The notes beneath the pieces are model-generated. The model saw only the letters and a program-made list of their open reading frames with translations, was not told the origin of the DNA and made no database searches. DNA of 64,000 bases, from NCBI RefSeq assembly GCF_000321005.1, contig NZ_HE578907.1:241708-305707 (forward strand), given 5' to 3'. The translations under genes and the position numbers were made by a program. Source of the DNA: Anaerococcus senegalensis JC48. Its GTDB lineage: Bacteria; Bacillota; Clostridia; Tissierellales; Peptoniphilaceae. The first letter of the stretch is position 1. The number at the start of each line of letters is the position of its first letter. Of the stretch, positions 61,599 through 64,000 are shown one piece after another.

Positions 61599-62576
61599 AT
61601 GAAAGCTTATGTAGTAAAAGCAAAAGCTAAACTTGGTAAGTTGCCTACAAAAGAAATATGTAGAGATTTATTGTATGAAGATAATTTTGAAAGAAAATTA
61701 GATATAATTAGAAATAATAATAGTGAAATACCAAATGTTAGTTCTAAAAAAGATTTAGAAATTTTTCTTTCAAATAAATTATATGATGATCTAAATTCAT
61801 TTTTGAAATTTTTAAAAGGTGAAGAAAAGGAATTTTTCATAAAATATATTTCAAAATTTGAATTACAACTTATGCAATTAATAGTTCAAGCTATTATTAA
61901 CAATCATTTAGATGACAGTTTAGATATTATAAAAAGAGAAAAATTTTCACATGATATAAATGTCTCAAAAGATGATGATTTTGAAAGTTTTGTAAGAAAA
62001 TCTAAATCAAGTAAGTATTATAGGACTCTTTATCCATTTTTAAATGAAAACATAGAAAAGAAGTCTATTATATTTTTAATTTCAAATTCTTTAAATAAAT
62101 TATATTATAGACAATTACTTGAAGAGACAAAGAAGTTACCAAAGAATATTGGCTTTGAATTAAAAGATTTTGTAGGTAAGCAAATAGATATTTTTAATAT
62201 AGAAATGTTATATAGGTTAAAGAAAAACTTCTCTCTAAATAACTATGAAATATTTAATTATTTAATTGAGGGGGGTAAATATTTAAGAACAAAAGACTTG
62301 AAAAAATTATCAAGTTTAGATTTTAATAAATTTAAAGATGAGATTTTAAAAACAAATTATAAAGACTTATTTCTTTCTACCTATAACTTTTACAAGGCTA
62401 AAGAAGATTTGTTAAGTGAAAATTCAAAGAAATTATCAAGTTCTAAACATGACTTGTTAAATTTAATATATATAGTAGATATGATGACAATTTCAAATAA
62501 AAATATTATAAGTATATTAGAATTTGATGAAACATTTGATAAGGATGAAAAGAAACATTATATAATAAAGAGGTGA
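61599..62576 (+). CDS. atpC: V/A-type ATPase subunit C (AC39 family)
   Basis: A 325-residue subunit of the central stalk socket (subunit d of eukaryotes) that links the rotor ring to the catalytic head. It matches the AC39 family in three repeats: YVVKAKAKLGKLP at the start, DIFNIEMLYRLKKNFSLNNYEIF (motif DxxNIxxLxRxK) near 195-215 and the LIEGGKYLRTKDLKKLSSL segment. A short chain lacking membrane helices, as usual. It begins 19 nt after miaB with an AAAGAAAGAAGG site and opens the V/A-ATPase operon. Confidence 0.88.
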   Translation: MKAYVVKAKAKLGKLPTKEICRDLLYEDNFERKLDIIRNNNSEIPNVSSKKDLEIFLSNKLYDDLNSFLKFLKGEEKEFFIKYISKFELQLMQLIVQAIINNHLDDSLDIIKREKFSHDINVSKDDDFESFVRKSKSSKYYRTLYPFLNENIEKKSIIFLISNSLNKLYYRQLLEETKKLPKNIGFELKDFVGKQIDIFNIEMLYRLKKNFSLNNYEIFNYLIEGGKYLRTKDLKKLSSLDFNKFKDEILKTNYKDLFLSTYNFYKAKEDLLSENSKKLSSSKHDLLNLIYIVDMMTISNKNIISILEFDETFDKDEKKHYIIKR

Positions 62577-62580
62577 TAAT

Positions 62581-63453
62581 ATGGCTGTCGAAAAAATGCA
62601 CTTGGTTAATATTATGGCAAGGCTAGATAATCTTGATGATTTTTTAGAAGATTTAATAGATATTGATGAATTTGACCAAGTTGATGCTTTTAGACAAATA
62701 CAAAACAGAGAATTTTCAATTAGAGCCAGTGAAGAAAATATTGAAAAAACTGAGGACTTTAATGATCTTGAAAGTTTTGATAAAGTAGATCCTTCATTTA
62801 TAAATAAACTTGAAGATATAAAAGATTTTCTAAATTTAGATGATTCTAAGGGCGGTAGAAGAATTAATGATGAAAAACTTAAAAATTTGCTAGAAATATT
62901 TGAAGAGAATATTGAAAAGAAAAAAGCCTTAGAAGAAAGAAATGACAAACTTGAAGAGTATTTAAACAATTTGCAAGCTCTTGAAAATGAAGAAATTGAT
63001 ATAAACAAAATAACAAGTTTAAATTATTTCAATTATAGGCTAGGGGAAGTTAGTAAAGATGGAAGATTTATCTTAAAAAATAACTATGAATCTATTCCAT
63101 CACTAATTATTCATTTACAAAAAAATGATCCTGATATAGAAAAAAATAAAGAGGCCTTAAAAAGTATTTATAGCATAGATGATGAAACATCTAAGCTAAG
63201 AAAAGATACAGATAATATCATTAAAAATGAAAAGGATAATATAAATAAAGTAAGCTTAGAATTGTCAAAAGATTACGATAAAAAAACAAAAGAAGATGCT
63301 AATAAATTATATGATGATATATTAAAAGAGGCAGATTATAAGAATAAAGAAATTGAAAGCTTCTATGAAAAGCAAAAAGTAGAAAGTGAAAAAGTATTTA
63401 AGGCTAAGAAAGAAAACTTAATTAAGGAATTTTTCAAAAAAATTATTGAATAA
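62581..63453 (+). CDS. V/A-type ATPase subunit I N-terminal half fused to a peripheral-stalk-like coiled coil
   Basis: A 290-residue protein. Residues 1-183 look like the cytosolic arm of V/A-ATPase subunit I: the MAVEKMHLVNIMARLDN opening, a helical span, then SLNYFNYRLGEVSKDG and YESIPSLIIHLQKN, which is the strand-helix segment of the distal lobe. Residues about 188-290 are a different, highly charged continuous helix (LKSIYSIDDETSKLRKDTDN ... AKKENLIKEFFKKIIE) that resembles the G/H (NtpF/AhaH) stalk subunit, which often precedes subunit I. No in-frame start codon lies at the junction (near 63130). Transmembrane helices are absent. The rest of subunit I restarts at 63471. Confidence 0.65.
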   Translation: MAVEKMHLVNIMARLDNLDDFLEDLIDIDEFDQVDAFRQIQNREFSIRASEENIEKTEDFNDLESFDKVDPSFINKLEDIKDFLNLDDSKGGRRINDEKLKNLLEIFEENIEKKKALEERNDKLEEYLNNLQALENEEIDINKITSLNYFNYRLGEVSKDGRFILKNNYESIPSLIIHLQKNDPDIEKNKEALKSIYSIDDETSKLRKDTDNIIKNEKDNINKVSLELSKDYDKKTKEDANKLYDDILKEADYKNKEIESFYEKQKVESEKVFKAKKENLIKEFFKKIIE

Positions 63454-63470
63454 TAAAGAAAGGAGGTTTT

Positions 63471-64000
63471 ATGAATATATTAGAAAAATTTGGCTTTAAA
63501 GATAGGTCAAGAAATAACCGTGACCAATCTATAGAAAGTGGAAATGAAGATTATCTATTAGTTTATCCAAAAAGTGTAGAAGATGAAGTAAATAGGACTA
63601 TATCTTCGCTTGGCTTTATTGACGAGGATATACCAGATGGAAAAAGTATTGATGAAATAAAAAAAGAATATGAAAATAATAAGGCTAAACTAAAAGAAAT
63701 AGACAATAAACTTAAAAAAATAAAAGATGATAATATCGATGATCTTAAAAATTTACCTAAAACTATAGATTTTTATAAAAAATCATCAAAGCTTAAGGAT
63801 AAAATGTTAAAGGGTCGAAAATATTTTTATTTATCAGGGTGGGTCCCAGAGTCTAAAATACAATTAGTTAGAGATACAGTCGACAAGTATGAAGATAGCT
63901 TAGTCGACCAAAAAAAAATAGCCAAACAATAGCTAATCCACCTACAAAGTTAAAAAATAATAAAATAACTAGGCCTTTTGAATTCTTGGTAAATATGTAT
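63471..64000 (+). CDS. V/A-type ATPase subunit I, second part, with a frameshift, cut by the window end
   Basis: Own ribosome site AAAGGAGG and ATG. Residues 24-50 (NEDYLLVYPKSVEDEV and NRTISSLGF) and 116-130 (KYFYLSGWVPESKI) are the standard continuation of subunit I after the point where the previous gene stops resembling it. The frame closes at 63932 after 153 residues, before the membrane part. A -1 shift at an A9 tract (63910-63918) gives KKNSQTIANPPTKLKNNK and TRPFEFLVNMY, the normal lead-in to the membrane domain, which stays open to 64000. So the gene either needs a shift at this site or has an assembly error there. Confidence 0.7.
63910..63918 (+). promoter_or_regulatory. Candidate -1 frameshift site (A9 tract) in subunit I
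   Basis: Codons CAA AAA AAA ATA hold the in-phase slippery heptamer A AAA AAA (63911-63917). A -1 shift or one added A joins the 153-residue frame to the membrane-domain frame. Only a weak TAGC/GCTA hairpin follows. Confidence 0.4.

Noticed and set aside
1-64000. CRISPR arrays, insertion sequences, rRNA, riboswitch aptamers
   Set aside because: I looked for regular direct repeats with spacers, transposase motifs, rRNA signature segments and well-known riboswitch cores and saw none.

Overview
The window is 64 kb of very AT-rich chromosome from a low-GC Gram-positive anaerobe. Strong AGGAGG ribosome sites, pyruvate:ferredoxin oxidoreductase, a 2[4Fe-4S] ferredoxin, HydG and HydF for [FeFe]-hydrogenase maturation, a V/A-type ATPase, an IspH-ribosomal protein S1 fusion and Bacillus/Clostridium-like operon orders suggest an anaerobic coccus of the Peptoniphilaceae (Anaerococcus, Peptoniphilus or Finegoldia type). 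That assignment is inference; no rRNA is present.

Layout. 1-4.6 kb: secreted SH3/NlpC-P60 wall hydrolase behind a WalR-like box, a degenerate FolD homologue, a FemABX-type protein and thiol peroxidase. 4.7-8.1 kb: L25, then tmk-darA-holB-ricT (ricT frameshifted). 8.1-9.8 kb: ferredoxin and uracil permease. 9.8-11.3 kb: decayed phage-like remnant (ADP-ribosyltransferase tail, two small proteins, orphan HicB, frameshifted DUF6275-like gene) beside tRNA-Thr. 11.6-18 kb: tuf, lipoprotein glycosidase, membrane protein, an AraC regulator divergent from a GlgB-like protein without catalytic residues, and a CbpB-type CBS protein. 18-21.2 kb: SRP RNA and tRNA-Ser on the minus strand, then dnaX-ybaB-recR. 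21.4-32.3 kb: hydG-hydF, UvrD-like helicase, nitroreductase, map, brnQ, thiolase, tdk and ychF. 32.4-40.6 kb: pepP-uvrC-hprK and nifJ. 40.8-47.4 kb: asp23-yloV-recG-rsmD-coaD-coiled-coil gene and tmcAL. 47.6-60.2 kb: a long co-directional housekeeping block efp-asp23-nusB-xseA-xseB-ispA-argR-recN-nudF-scpA-scpB-rluB-(FAD protein, frameshifted)-cmk-plsC-ispH/rpsA. 60.2-64 kb: miaB and the start of a V/A-ATPase operon, cut by the window end.

How the genes fit together. Pyruvate is oxidised by NifJ to acetyl-CoA and reduced ferredoxin; thiolase condenses acetyl-CoA, and hydrogenase assembled with HydG/HydF could vent electrons as H2. Two likely cyclic-di-AMP receptors (DarA and CbpB) are present. 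The rest is mostly replication, repair, translation, chromosome segregation and nucleotide supply.

The most unusual features are: a V-ATPase subunit I that appears split, its N-terminal half fused to a peripheral-stalk-like coiled coil and its second half restarted from its own ribosome site; a GH13/GlgB-like protein that has lost all three catalytic positions; A-tract frameshift sites, including one in dnaX that would give a short gamma-like product; and a FolD lacking its catalytic lysine. Several single-base frameshifts lie in A tracts, so sequencing error must be excluded before biology is inferred.
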